Positions 53,670-64,000 are shown, counted from the stretch's first letter. The stretch: 64,000 nucleotides of DNA from Phoronis australis (GCA_002633005.1 NMRA01000022.1:1565036-1629035), one strand, 5' to 3'. Notes: generated from the letters alone by a model not told the origin. A program made the numbers and translations.

Positions 53670-56600
53670 TGGACCACTATACTAAAGGTGAAGTGAAAGA
53701 ACTTGAAGATGCTGAGCCACCTTTCCCTTTCATGAGTGAAAAGGTCGTTCACATGAAGGTCAACTCGGGAAGTAAAATAAGGAATCTCATGGGATTTGCT
53801 GTTAAAAAGATGAAGGTTAATGAGTTTTAACCATAATATCTGTCCTTGGTCTCTAGTGCCTATGCATGATTAAACAATTTGCTCGAGTAAGAATTGGTTC
53901 TATCTGATTTTCTTCTGGTTTTCTTGCACTAACAACCAGGGCGTGATTCAAAGGGAAAGGGCAGTTTGGTTAATTTGCAGATTTCGCAGTGTAGATTTTG
54001 AAACACCGAGTACAGAAATTTCATTTAACAGTATTGATTTAATCTGCTGAATTTTAAAATTTTTTAAACTTTTCACTTCTTGGCTTTGATTCAAACTAAT
54101 TCAAACATTAGCAGACATATTTAGAATTGATAATGTCAGTGGTGTTTGTTAGATCATGAAAAGCTATTTGATGGCCTATCAGTTAACATGCTGCATATTC
54201 ATTCTGGTTATACCTGAATACAGGAGGCTGATATCGACCAACTCACCTGGAACGGTAGTGGCACGGCTGTGACGAAGACAATCACATGTGCTGAGATTAT
54301 GAAGAGAAAGATAAAAGATCTACACCAAGTCAACAGTATTCACTACAAAAGGTTTGACATTATTGCCTGCAGTTAATCAGTTTATCTATCTTTTGATTAA
54401 GAGATAGCAAACGAAAATGTCTTCATGGAATCATTTTTGTTAATTGTCCTAGAACAATTCAGTATCAAGGCACCTGGCTCATAGAATGTGAGGGTGTATA
54501 ATGAGCTGCAGAGATTCGTCTTCATCAAACTTTCTAGTTGTAACATCCTCCTAGTGTTCCTTTATTGATGAGTGAAACTGAGAATTAGTCACATGTATCT
54601 CGACTGGAAACATTTTGCAGGAAGCATAAAAGATGTGAGTGACACTTGACTTCCACGATCATTACAAAATGGTTTTACACTATTTTTTCAGGAAAGTACT
54701 GAAAGTTCATGAAAACGTAATAGGACAGCCAGTTTAAGACATGCACAAAATGGAATTTGTTACCTTTACCTGTACTTGAAGTTTGGGCAAGTGCAACCGG
54801 GCTATTATCAAAACTCTGCACTCAATGTATTTCCTCAAAAATGAGTTATTTTGGTGCACGGATAACAAAAGTACTATGCACTCTGTACTCTTATTTAGGT
54901 GAGTGAGTGTTGTTTGTCTAGCTGTGACTTCCAATCTCAGTGTTGTTTATCTGCCTATGACTTCCAATCTCAGTGTTGTTTATCTTGTAACTTTCAACCT
55001 CAGTGTTACATTTTCTTTTAATCAGGACTGAAGAATACTGGGATCCCAAAGAAGAAGGGTTAGACAGGTAGGTGGACGAATTCACTGCAGCTGAATTTGA
55101 TCTACAAACTAATTTAATTAATTTTGAGTCAGATGTTGGATGTGCCATTTAATAATAATTTTGTCACATTTAGCTGAAAATACATGAATCTTGCATTAAT
55201 TTCAGTGCACAAAACCTTGATATCTGTTTCTCTTGTTACATTAGTAAAACCAGTTCCAGTTATTGCTCGATCTCAAAAAAATCTTGACAGGTGTTGCAAT
55301 AGTCGAAGTTGCAATACGTTACCTCGCAAGTCCGTTTTTAAATTACAAAACTATCTGCTAGGCATGATAACATCTTGTTAAACACTGACATTAGTTTGAC
55401 AAAAACGCGAGCTTTTTATTCCTATAAACTGCCAAAAAATCCTGGCAAGACAGAATTCTGCTGAAGTTTGTCTGCTATATTTTGAAACTACTGTACACTT
55501 GTTTAGTATTTTGTTATAGGCTGAAAGTGAACAGAGATGTGCCTTGTATAAGTATCCTACTCTCCAAGACTCCTCTTAGCGAAGCACTGCCAGGGTAAGT
55601 AACTATGCACTTTTCTGCACTGTCAGAATATAGTCTGACAGTATTATTAGTTGTATTGTTCTGTTTTGTTTTGGTATTCAGTTTGATTGGCATGATCCCT
55701 GAGTTCAGTACAATGATGATGTAATTTGTTTACTACAGAATAGTATGGAACTTTTTAGTAGACTGAGTTCAGTAGTGATGATGTAATTTGTTTACTACAA
55801 AATAGTGTGGAACTTTCTAGAAGAGTGAGGTCAGAACAGTGATGATGTAATTTGTTTACTACAGTATAGTGTGGAACTTTCTAGAAGACTCTAGCATGAC
55901 AGTGATTACTGCAGTCCGGAATATTCTAGAGAGTAGTACATGTTTGTAGAATGGTTGGGTAGATTCTGGAAAGTTCTAGAATGTGCTTGAATTGATGAAA
56001 AGTTCCAGAACAATACATTAGGCTATAAATACGCAAGCACAGGTTTCTGTTAGTCAGATCAAGTCAGTTCAAGAGAAGATCAAGTCAGTTCAAGAAAGTT
56101 AATCAGGAGAACTACAGTTGAGTTGCAGTGAAGAGAATCAGCAGTTACAGCGATAGTCAATAGAGAGCCAGCTATAGAGACAGCAGGTTATTGAATCGAC
56201 GAGTGTTCATCACAAGTCAAGGCTTCGCAGCACTGGCTGGAGCATAAACAGACCTTACGTCGGACGTTTTGTTTGAGTAGGCTTGTGAACGTACGGTCGG
56301 GATTAATAAAGGATTAACTCGAACCAGCCTTCAGTCTATCATCGCACCGAAAGCTATTAGCACCAGTCTGTAACAACCTGCGCCCAACCACACACGGGGA
56401 AAAACGTGACATGCACTCATTCACATCGGCACAAGTATACGCTCTATGAGTAACTGCTTGAATTTAGGACCATTCGTTTTTTACATGTGGCATGCCGTAA
56501 AGGGATGTGCTGTGATATGAGCTGAAAAAGAACTTGATAATAAAAATCATAATAATTATCAATTATTAACTGTTTTATGTAATTGGTGCCTTTGTTTAAT

Positions 56601-58455
56601 ATTCCCTTGACTCATCTACAGTGAGTACCATAATGATAGACCGTGTGATACCATGGTGACCCACTGGAGTAATAGTCTTGAACCTTATAGCTTTGTGGCT
56701 CACTGATGTGGTATTTTAAACTATTAAATAATGTCCAATCATATCAGTGGGTCTCCTGCCTTGTCTTGTCTTGTTTCTAACTTCAAGTAAATTCATCAGT
56801 TTATGGTGAAATAGGAGGAATTATGCAGAGTACTGAATTATTTTTTCCGTACAATGTAAATTTATTTTACATTACATGCATTAGTTTTTAGGAATAGTTT
56901 TTACTTTTGAAATAATTGTTCGGTATTTGGCAACTGAGCTACTGTTGTCTTTGGCCAGGATCAGGATTGATATACTTTTTCATAGAGAATGGCTGCCATG
57001 AGTTAATTTGTGATGATGATTTAAGAGATTCAGTTTAAATGGTGCTGACCAGTGACACTAAAACTACTTTATGTGTGTAAGAAAATTCTCGTTACCAGTT
57101 TATGTATTTGACTGTGATATCACTTGTACGTTAAATTAAGGTGCGTGTGTCATATTTGGCTGTGATAACACACACCTTAACTTAACGTACAAAGAGTTCT
57201 GCACATGCGCCAGCCACTCAAACTATGGTGCATTACTGTTTACAGTACATGCCAAAAGTGTCCAGACAGTGTGTCACGGAATTCCCATCATGATGGCTGA
57301 GCAGAAATCAAATTTGTCGTCGGAGTAACCTTCCCTCATGACTGAGAATGAAGGGAAATTAACAAGAAACATAGTATAAAGGTGGCTAAGACAATCTTTA
57401 ATTAGAAATTTACCCCCAAATTAGTTATCACCAAGCATGTTTGCTACTTAACAGAATCAGCCAACGTGACAGAAAACAGTATTTTGTCTGTCAGTGATAA
57501 CTTCAGTCAGGTACTGTACATATCACAAGAGTGTATCTTCAATGTTATCGATGGGCATGTAGTTTTTGTTGTACCTTGGATTGTACGGTAATTTTCCACG
57601 TATTTAGCACCAAATGTAATTGGGCAAAATTGTCAGTTTTCCATTTTTCAAAAGGTGACGACTTTGCTTCACGTAGAGTAGAAACTTGACCAAATGTTGT
57701 TTTATGACAACTACACAGTACAAACCATGTTAGTAATAGACTAAACTTTTCTTAATTTTTATTTTTGTGGGGAAATTTGACAACGTGGAATTTCAGCCAT
57801 ATTGTAAGTTATTATGTGAAGAATTGCCCAGCTGACTACATCATTTGCCTTTCTTGATGCATTCTTAGACTGTTCACTTATTTGTTATTTTGGAGTCTTG
57901 CACTGTGAACTTAATTGCAAAATGTGCTAAAATCCTCAAATAGGGTAATTGTTTTTGATGAACTCAAAGATTTCTTTTTTTTCCTATAGTAGGTAGAGTG
58001 TATTCGCAAAGTCTAGAAAATTTGTATCCCTTACTTAAAGTATAGTATTACATTGTACTGGTTTCAGCTATCAAGCACCAGGCTCATTTGATGCATTTTG
58101 GAAAACCGTTGTTGAGAAGGACGTCAAATCATCTAACCAGAGAAGAAAGCAGAAACAACAGAGTTCCGGCAAAACTGCGATGGACCCTTCAAAAATTGAA
58201 GTCAAAAACAATAAAAAGCTGAAAAAAGAAGAGAGAGGTAGTATCAATGCCAAAGATTCACGTTCAAAAAATCAGAGAAAACAAAAGACTGTTCAGGATG
58301 TAGGATGTAAAACTACAGTGACTGAAAGTAAGAGTAACAAAGACTTGGTACAACCTGCTTCAAGTGCAGGTGGTGATACTTCTGAACGTAAAGACTATAA
58401 GAGAACTGGTATTGATGGAGGGACTGCGCATGAGGGGAGCCTTGTGGACAAGTGA
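53670..58455 (+). CDS. RPP25L: RPP25/RPP25L-like Alba-domain subunit of RNase P/MRP
   Basis: Five coding exons on the plus strand: 53670-53815, 54224-54351, 55026-55067, 55520-55594 and 58068-58455 (stop TGA). Phases join throughout, giving about 259 residues if the start is M-DHYTKG. The Alba core follows: VNSGSKIRNLMGFAVKKMK, LTWNGSGTAVTKTITCAEIM, KRKIKDLHQVNSIHY, TEEYWDP, and ISILLSKTPL. GSKIRN and the TITCAEI stretch are family signatures. In vertebrates Rpp25 pairs with Rpp20 and binds the P3 arm of RNase P/MRP RNA in tRNA and rRNA maturation. The tail after YQAPG is a long Lys/Ser-rich, probably disordered extension of about 120 residues, which makes this protein longer than human RPP25 (199 residues) or RPP25L (163). 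The initiator ATG seems to be split by an intron (exon 53670 begins TG GAC CAC TAT). RPP25 and RPP25L cannot be distinguished in an invertebrate. Confidence 0.9.
55245..55500 (+). repeat. Dispersed repeat family 5, copy C
   Basis: Blocks GTCGAAGTTGCAATACGTTA, TCGCAAGTCC and GCCAAAAAATCCTGGCAAGA match copy A. It lies in RPP25L between exons 55067 and 55520. Confidence 0.6.
55700..56375 (+). mobile_element. LTR-like element with heat-shock-element promoter (RPP25L intron)
   Basis: A ~62-base segment is repeated three times (start about 55701, 55764, 55826), followed by a 4-unit heat-shock element (55964-55981), a TATA box TATAAATA (56024-56031), about 280 transcribed-like bases, AATAAA (56305-56310), and a TGTAACA end. 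A TGCGCCCAAC primer-binding-site-like string follows, close to the TGGCGCCCAAC of many LTR elements. No internal ORF follows, so it is a solo or truncated LTR. A stand-alone heat-shock promoter is the alternative. Confidence 0.5.
57123..57193. repeat. Long imperfect palindrome
   Basis: Arms CTTGTACGTTAAATTAAGGT and ACCTTAACTTAACGTACAAA are inverted copies, with TGCGTGTGT / AACACACA next to the loop. The stem is about 28 bases with few mismatches and an ~8-base loop. It would fold as DNA cruciform or RNA hairpin. Confidence 0.8.
57278..57520 (+). repeat. Dispersed repeat family 3, copy C
   Basis: Blocks GAGCAGAAAT, GTAACCTTCCCTCATGAC and GAATGAAGGGAAATTA, then TTAATTAGAA. It lies in the last RPP25L intron. 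Confidence 0.65.
57650..57805 (-). repeat. Dispersed repeat family 4, copy C (inverted)
   Basis: Minus strand reads AAAATAAAAATTAAGAAAAG and ATTACTAACATGGTTTGTAC, as in the 62120 copy. Confidence 0.6.
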
Positions 58456-58586
58456 GCCAGGCTGTAGGAGTCACTTAGGCTGGTGGAGTGAAGTCCAATA
58501 TAAGTCTGTTTGTGATAGAGTCACTGGGGGGAGATAGAGATGAAAGCCTAGGATCAGAGTACTAAATGTGTTTGATGTCCAGTAAA

Positions 58587-58592
58587 AATAAA
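58587..58592 (+). terminator. Polyadenylation signal of RPP25L
   Basis: Canonical AATAAA 132 bases after the RPP25L stop codon, on the same strand. No nearer AATAAA or ATTAAA was noticed between the stop and this site. Confidence 0.6.
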
Positions 58593-58699
58593 CTAGTATG
58601 CCAAAAGCAAGACACACATGAGCTATAAGTTACATATGATTTAGACAGATTATGAACTCTCCGGTGGTCAATATTTCTGTGGCAATGCCATTTTTATGC

Positions 58700-59355
58700 G
58701 TCCACATATTTATATGTGGTCGCATATTGCTGTCATCTCTCTCCAGGTGTCTGATGTCCATAGCTGTATCTCCTATACCCCATGCAGGGTCTTGATGAAA
58801 TTTGGCAGATGTGATGTTTCTATGAAGGTGACAACAGATGACAACCGCTGTGTCCCCCTAGTGGCAATTTAGTTTTGTTTGGTTGCTTCTGTATCTTCTT
58901 AACTCTTGGATGGATTTTCATGAAATTTGGCAAATAGGTTTCTATTATGAAGGCGACGACACCTTTACATTTTCGGACGTCTTTGACGACTTTGCACCAG
59001 CTAGTAGCTATAAGTTTCTCTATCTGTGAAACTAATTGGAGGATCATTGTGCAAATTAGAAGATGTGTTTCTGATTAGAAGGCCGCAGCTGAGGTTAATA
59101 TTTGGATGGGGTTCCACTACTTTGGCATTTTTTTACCATCTACAGCTGCGTCTCCTTAACCTTTTGTGGGATCTGTGTGAAATTTGGTGGAAATTTTCTT
59201 GTGGAGTTGACAACATATTATGACGCTTTTCAGACCCATTTAACTACTGCTGTGCCAGGGGCAGATCTAGGATTTTGAGTTAGTGGGGGGCCAGGGCAGA
59301 GTATTAAAATCACTCTGTTTGCGTTGCTGCCGTGGGTGCATTTCAATGCTCTGCG
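58700..59355 (-). repeat. Diverged inverted copy of the 150-bp monomer family
   Basis: Read on the minus strand this contains AGAGCAACGCAGAGCATTGA, ATTTCATGAAAATCCATCC, AAGATACAG and TTGCCACTAGGGGGACACA in the same order as the 45905-47268 array. Monomers appear single and degraded rather than in recent tandem units. Confidence 0.75.
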
Positions 59356-59384
59356 TTGCTCTAGTAATTCATTAATACACTATG

Positions 59385-59475
59385 TTTGTGAAGTAATGGA
59401 GATGTCATGATTCCATCCCAGAATCTTTCTGTTCTCAAGCCACTACTTGACCACTGTGCCACCAGCACATAACAG
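59385..59475 (-). mobile_element. tRNA-derived SINE-like head
   Basis: Minus strand shows TGGCACAGTGGTCAAG (pol III A-box-like) and GGATGGAATC (degenerate B box) about 35 bases later, as in tRNA-derived SINEs. It adjoins the satellite-family remnant. The 3' body is not delimited. Confidence 0.4.
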
Positions 59476-59599
59476 AAATCGGAAGTCGCCTTTTTTATAC
59501 CCAGAATTGTATGATGACACTTTTCTTTCATCAATTTCCAGTTGCTGCTTTTATGATGCTTTGTAATTGACACATCACCCAACAGAAATAATAAAGCAG

Positions 59600-60820
59600 A
59601 ATACTGGCTGTGGACTACTTTCTAGTTTTACGATAAAAGTCATATTACAGTTTTCAAAAATTCAAAACATAACGATGTGTTCTCTTTACGAACTTTTCAA
59701 TTATGCTAGTTAAACAGTTTCCAAATTGAAAATCTCAAAAATATAATCGTCGCCCCCAGTGTTTACAGCCGTGTTTATGATTGGCAATTTTGCACCTGAT
59801 TACCCAAGTAAATCTCCAGAGAATAACGTCAGCTGAAGCTGGGTGGTTTCTTTGAAGATAGCGGCAGCTTTAAGGTTAGCGAACCGGTTTAGTTCGTATG
59901 TCATCCGGATTCTGTCATGTTTGTTTTCAAGTCACCGTAAAATATACCCCAGTGAACACAAACATTCATTAAGTCATCGCAGTCCCCTCCATGACTAAAT
60001 AGCACAAAAGGCTAAAATGTTCACTTGAGACTTTCAATACACATCATTTGTGTGGACATAAGCATGTGCACACTTGACGTGCAGACATGAAAAAATTTAA
60101 AATTACCAAGAGAAATTATTTGGCTCGATTATTTTGCATTATAAACAACCGTTGTGTAACAGGAAATTACAGATTTTTTCGAAATATAATTGTTTCCCCA
60201 TTACCAGCATCTGCTGAAGTTTTACTGAAATCTCAAGGTTTTAGGTTAAAACTGTCTTGTAGCTTACCAACCGAATGAGTACTACCTTGACCATAGACAT
60301 TTTGCAATGAATACAGCAGAATAAAAACAAAACCTGTTGTATATCTTCATGGTGGCTATTGACATGGGTAAATTGCACTTCCTTGCTTCAAAACCTGGAT
60401 TAATCACCATATCATTACAGCTTTGTAAATTATAATAATCATGATGTTTTTAAACATCTTATTAAAATAAGTCAGCTGTTGAGCTGCATCATCATATATA
60501 AACGACAGTTACTCTATGAATAGTTTGAAACTGGGAGATGTCTTGTTTTTGGATAACACAGTCACGGTCAGATTTAGTGCCCCTTTCAGACACAACGAAA
60601 CATTCCATCGTCATGCCATTTATAGGACTTCAGAAGCCAGAAATTCTTGAAGAATTTTACTTCACCCACCATGAAACATCCTAGAATCCCCAATGAATGA
60701 AATCGACCTGCCAAATAGTCTAGCACTGACCATCTTACATAAGCTGACAAAGACATGTGAGCACTAAATTTGCTTCGTTACATCTAGTCTGTTCAGTCTC
60801 GCAATTAATATCAGTCTGAT
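59600..60820. other. Intergenic, nothing recognised
   Basis: AT-rich sequence without a convincing ORF, tandem repeat or inverted ends. Confidence 0.5.
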
Positions 60821-60823
60821 ACC

Positions 60824-61067
60824 TGCGCGCACCCAGCCTTGAAAATGGGTTGGCTCGAATTTCTGTCGATGTGACCTTTTGCTGACAAAAAATCTTGAGG
60901 ACTAAAAAAACAGTAACACCCTTCAGGACTGTGCACTGTGCGTCTTTTTTAGTGAACATTTGTCTCGTTTTGTCGGACTTTTTGCTTCTTTGCGGTGGAC
61001 CTTTTTGCCCACTTCGCCAAATGGGGGGGGCTCATTTGAGCCCCCCAAGCCCCCCTGGGTGCGCGCA
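60824..61067. mobile_element. MITE-like TIR element (244 bp)
   Basis: Perfect 13-base inverted ends TGCGCGCACCCAG / CTGGGTGCGCGCA. Near the right end is a perfect hairpin, GGGGGGGCTCA-TTT-GAGCCCCCC. The left part (AGCCTTGA ... GTCGATGTGA) matches a section of the 13965-14481 element. Confidence 0.65.
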
Positions 61068-61069
61068 TG

Positions 61070-62119
61070 TGATAGGATCAACATTAGATTGCTCTGCACT
61101 TCGGAATTCCATAATTTTTATGTTTTAACACGAGGAGTCTTACCTTTTTTAAAAACTTAAAAATTTTGGTACCTTTTCCAATTTACAATAAGAATTTCAC
61201 CATTGGCTCAATTCATTTTGTGAAACACTGTGACGGTAGCTTGACAACCAGCATGTTTTTAGCAGCTGACAAGCCTTCGACATGTAGAATAAAAGGATCA
61301 ACAACTTGATGTGTTTATTATGAAGGTTACCAATTGTTAAACAGATTAACTTTAGAAACTGGTAGACAGTTATTTTAACAAATTTAAACAATAATAACAA
61401 AAATAAAACTTGCACAACCACAAACTAGTGCCAACTCTGCTGAGGTCAACTAAACCAGTCCTTCATAGCATTAGCAGTACTAAAACAGTGTGTTACAATC
61501 ACCTCATTACAACAAACTACTATCCTTAAAAGTGACAAAAAATCAAATTTGTTTAAATTATAAATACATCACATACTAAATATAGTAATTGTTAACTAAC
61601 TGATTTGAAGAGCAGAGTTTGTCTTGTATTTAAAGCAGTAGTCAACACTAACTCTTACCACAGACTATAGTACATGGACCGCCAACTGCGTACAACATAA
61701 ATTGAACTTTCAATGGACGAAATCTGTGCTCTTTTGAACAACAATACGTCATTTTTCACTGGCGACATCTGGCCCGATTATCTGGTGTTATTTCCGGCAA
61801 GTACACCCTCTGCTGATCTTTATTAGCTGTTGTGTGGTTGGTGGTAGTTGCATTGCTAAAAGTACTCACGAGACCAACAGTTCTACTATTTTAAAGATTT
61901 TGAACGGCGTTTCAAAGCCGAAATTATTATTTTGTTTTCGTTGTACTGGGCAGTAATTAAAAATAGATGCGAGAGTTTCCGTCACAATACACTTACCGGA
62001 AAATGAACCAGTTAATTTAGGAAAGCGGCACCTCTAGGATAGTACAGAAGAAAATGTCAGAGTTGCGAATCTGTTGTCTATAATCTATGCTCTTACTTAA
62101 TATGTAATACTTCACTTAT
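61070..62119. other. Intergenic, nothing recognised
   Basis: AT-rich sequence. It may include the 3' UTR or downstream region of the RING gene on the minus strand, but I found no clear polyadenylation signal to fix its end. Confidence 0.4.
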
Positions 62120-62345
62120 CTAGCAAACAACACGACAAATAAGTGATGTTCTATTTTGTCAAATTTCTTCTCAAAAAATAAAAAGTAAGAAAATTTTAGT
62201 CAATTACTAACATGGTTTGTGTAGATATCACAAAACAACATTTAGTAACTAAGGTTTCCATTATTTGTATCAAAGTTATCAGCCTTTGAATAACGGAAAA
62301 TTAGAATTTTGGTGATTAGTTTTGTGCGAAATAGTGAAGTATTTT
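62120..62345 (+). repeat. Dispersed repeat family 4, copy B
   Basis: Contains CTAACATGGTTTGTGTAGAT, TCCATTATTTG and TTAGTTTTGTGCGAAATA. Confidence 0.65.
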
Positions 62346-62370
62346 CTATTAAAAGTAACTGAAACACCAA

Positions 62371-62504
62371 CAACTACCTGTAGATTCTCAGGACGGTTCA
62401 GCACATGAGATGATACAACTACCTGTAGACCCTCACGACGGTTCAGCACATGAGATGATACAACTACCTGTAGACCCTCAGGACGGTTAGCACATGACAT
62501 GACA
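62371..62504. repeat. 45-bp tandem repeat, three copies
   Basis: Units start at 62371, 62416 and 62461, each beginning CAACTACCTGTAGA on plus. The period keeps a minus-strand frame open (15-residue repeat containing LQVVVSSHVLN). No gene context supports coding. Confidence 0.9.
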
Positions 62505-63639
62505 CAACTAACAGTTAGCAATGTTTTTGTTGATCAGTTTATGCATACTATAAATCCATTCTTTCAGCAAATGACCAGTCATCTTCAAGGTACGCACTCT
62601 GTAAGATGATTTGAGACATCTGAGCTCTGTTGAACCAACGTAAGCTCTGTACGTACAATAAGAAAACGTGACAAAAGTGACTGACTGAGCAATGCGCAAT
62701 CTGGGTAAAAACTCAGTGGACGGGGATGCATTCAAGGTGTGTTTTCGGTTCATTTTCACCAGTCCCCAGGATGTTTCGTGAAGATGAGATCAGTTAAGAG
62801 CGATACGGCCTTTCGCTGAAAAGTTAAATGAACAATGTACTAAGCATAAGTTTCACAATCAAAACATTGCTACGAATTATTCTCTGTCATTAAATTGGAC
62901 CAAAACTTATCACACTTTATGACTACTATAAAACCTCACCAATTTCGAGCAAAAATAATAACTAATTTTTTACAAGGGCTTCTAGCACTACTGTGAATGC
63001 CCATAATTTCTTACACTGTCTGGCAGTAGCTCCACCAACGAACTTGAACATGGAAAACTTTGAATTTGATGATACATATCTTCCATCAAAAACTGGCAGA
63101 ATAAAATTTCACTTGTCCACCTACCATATTGTGCCGTAAATGGGTGAGGCTTTAATGTACTAAGGTCAGCTGTTAAGAACCCTTCAGAAATGATACAACA
63201 TGCACAAATAAAATACTAGAGAAACAGAATATTTTGATAAAATTCTGGGTTCAGAACATCTAATTGTCAACAGGAATTCATCCTTACCTATCTACATACT
63301 CGACTACTGAAAATGACTATTAATATAGAGCTCGTAAGTAGATCACACGAGCTGCTTTACTCAAAACTGCACCTAAAAGATAATCCAAGATTTGACTATA
63401 ACACTGGAAATACCATGGAGAAAGTGAACTAATTGTTGTCCATTTTGTTGATGAGAAAACTTACTATTATGATCCTATACAGTCTTGTAGTTGCTAGTAG
63501 CAAGCAATGTTAGAAAAAGTTTTTCAAAATGAGCTTATACCAAGAATGTAACATACTCATTTGGTTAACTTGACATTGAAATTATTACACAATACAGTTT
63601 TTTGTCTATTTCAATCAAATGAGAGAACATTACACAACC

Positions 63640-63972
63640 TCATGTGTAGACACTGTTATAGTTATTAGTCCAATGGCGAGAGCTATTGGAAACAGTATTA
63701 TTTACATGCCTCCTATCACCATGGCTACTGCGTTTTGTGTTGCCAGGGCAACTGTGTCTCTCATAAGTGCTCTTGGCATCACTGAGATCAATGCTATTTC
63801 TAGACGTCTGATTGAGTTTGAGAATTTTCGTCCGGCAAACGACGCATCGTAACGGCAAGTTCCGCTGGCAGAGGGCAGCTTGGATGGTTTTTACAAAACA
63901 GCGTCGACAAACAACGCAGTGATTGCATGGAAAGGTGGTCATTAATGCAGGAGCATCCATACAGACGACACA
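63640..63972 (-). CDS. RING-HC finger protein, last exon only
   Basis: A minus-strand exon with acceptor TTCTTCCAG, then about 110 codons to a stop at 63640. It begins directly in the RING: CVVC, then 11 residues to CNH, CVVCRRC, a 20-residue spacer and CVVC. This is a complete C3HC4 ligand set (C-x2-C, C-x-H, C-x2-C, C-x2-C). The rest is hydrophilic and rich in Ser, Asn and Arg. RING-HC domains usually recruit E2 enzymes for ubiquitin transfer. The upstream part of the protein lies right of the window, so the family cannot be named. The second C-x2-C pair (CRRC) and the long spacer FVKTIQAALCQRNLPLR are the best handles for a search. It is unrelated to TRRAP as far as can be seen. Confidence 0.8.
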   Translation of the reverse strand, partial: CVVCMDAPALMTTFPCNHCVVCRRCFVKTIQAALCQRNLPLRCVVCRTKILKLNQTSRNSIDLSDAKSTYERHSCPGNTKRSSHGDRRHVNNTVSNSSRHWTNNYNSVYT

Positions 63973-64000
63973 CTGGAAGAAAAGAACATACTCAATTACA

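Overview
The window is eukaryotic nuclear DNA from an invertebrate animal. It is AT-rich, has dense GT-AG introns and many dispersed and tandem repeats, and carries one assembly gap of 634 N. I cannot name the phylum from sequence alone.

Positions 1-52,735 are almost entirely one gene on the minus strand, TRRAP, the giant pseudokinase scaffold of histone acetyltransferase complexes (SAGA, NuA4/TIP60). I placed 73 coding exons and one probable 5' UTR exon by matching translated segments to the remembered vertebrate protein. Splice sites and reading phase agree at every visible junction. About 3,567 codons are visible, from the initiator ATG (51,655) to the start of the pseudokinase domain (664). 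The last ~280 residues lie off the left edge. One exon of about 50 codons, between 45,002 and 48,417, is not visible and probably lies in the N gap.

A second gene, an RPP25/RPP25L-like Alba-domain subunit of RNase P/MRP, runs head-to-head on the plus strand (coding exons 53,670-58,455). The two genes appear to share a short bidirectional promoter near 52,740-52,850. From 58,600 to 63,640 I see only repeats. At the right edge is the last exon of a RING-finger protein on the minus strand (63,640-63,972).

The introns are the unusual part. Several carry tandem repeats that begin at, or are copied from, a TRRAP splice site. The clearest cases are exons 17, 31, 43 and 67 (donor side) and exon 39 (acceptor side). 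The intron that should hold the missing exon contains a higher-order satellite whose ~150-bp monomers each carry a CTCF-like core. An RPP25L intron contains an LTR-like promoter with a cluster of perfect heat-shock elements just upstream of a TATA box. There are also TIR elements, a retroelement 3' end and at least five dispersed repeat families. TRRAP and RPP25L are both housekeeping nuclear genes, which fits a shared CpG-containing promoter. Nothing else suggests they act in one pathway.
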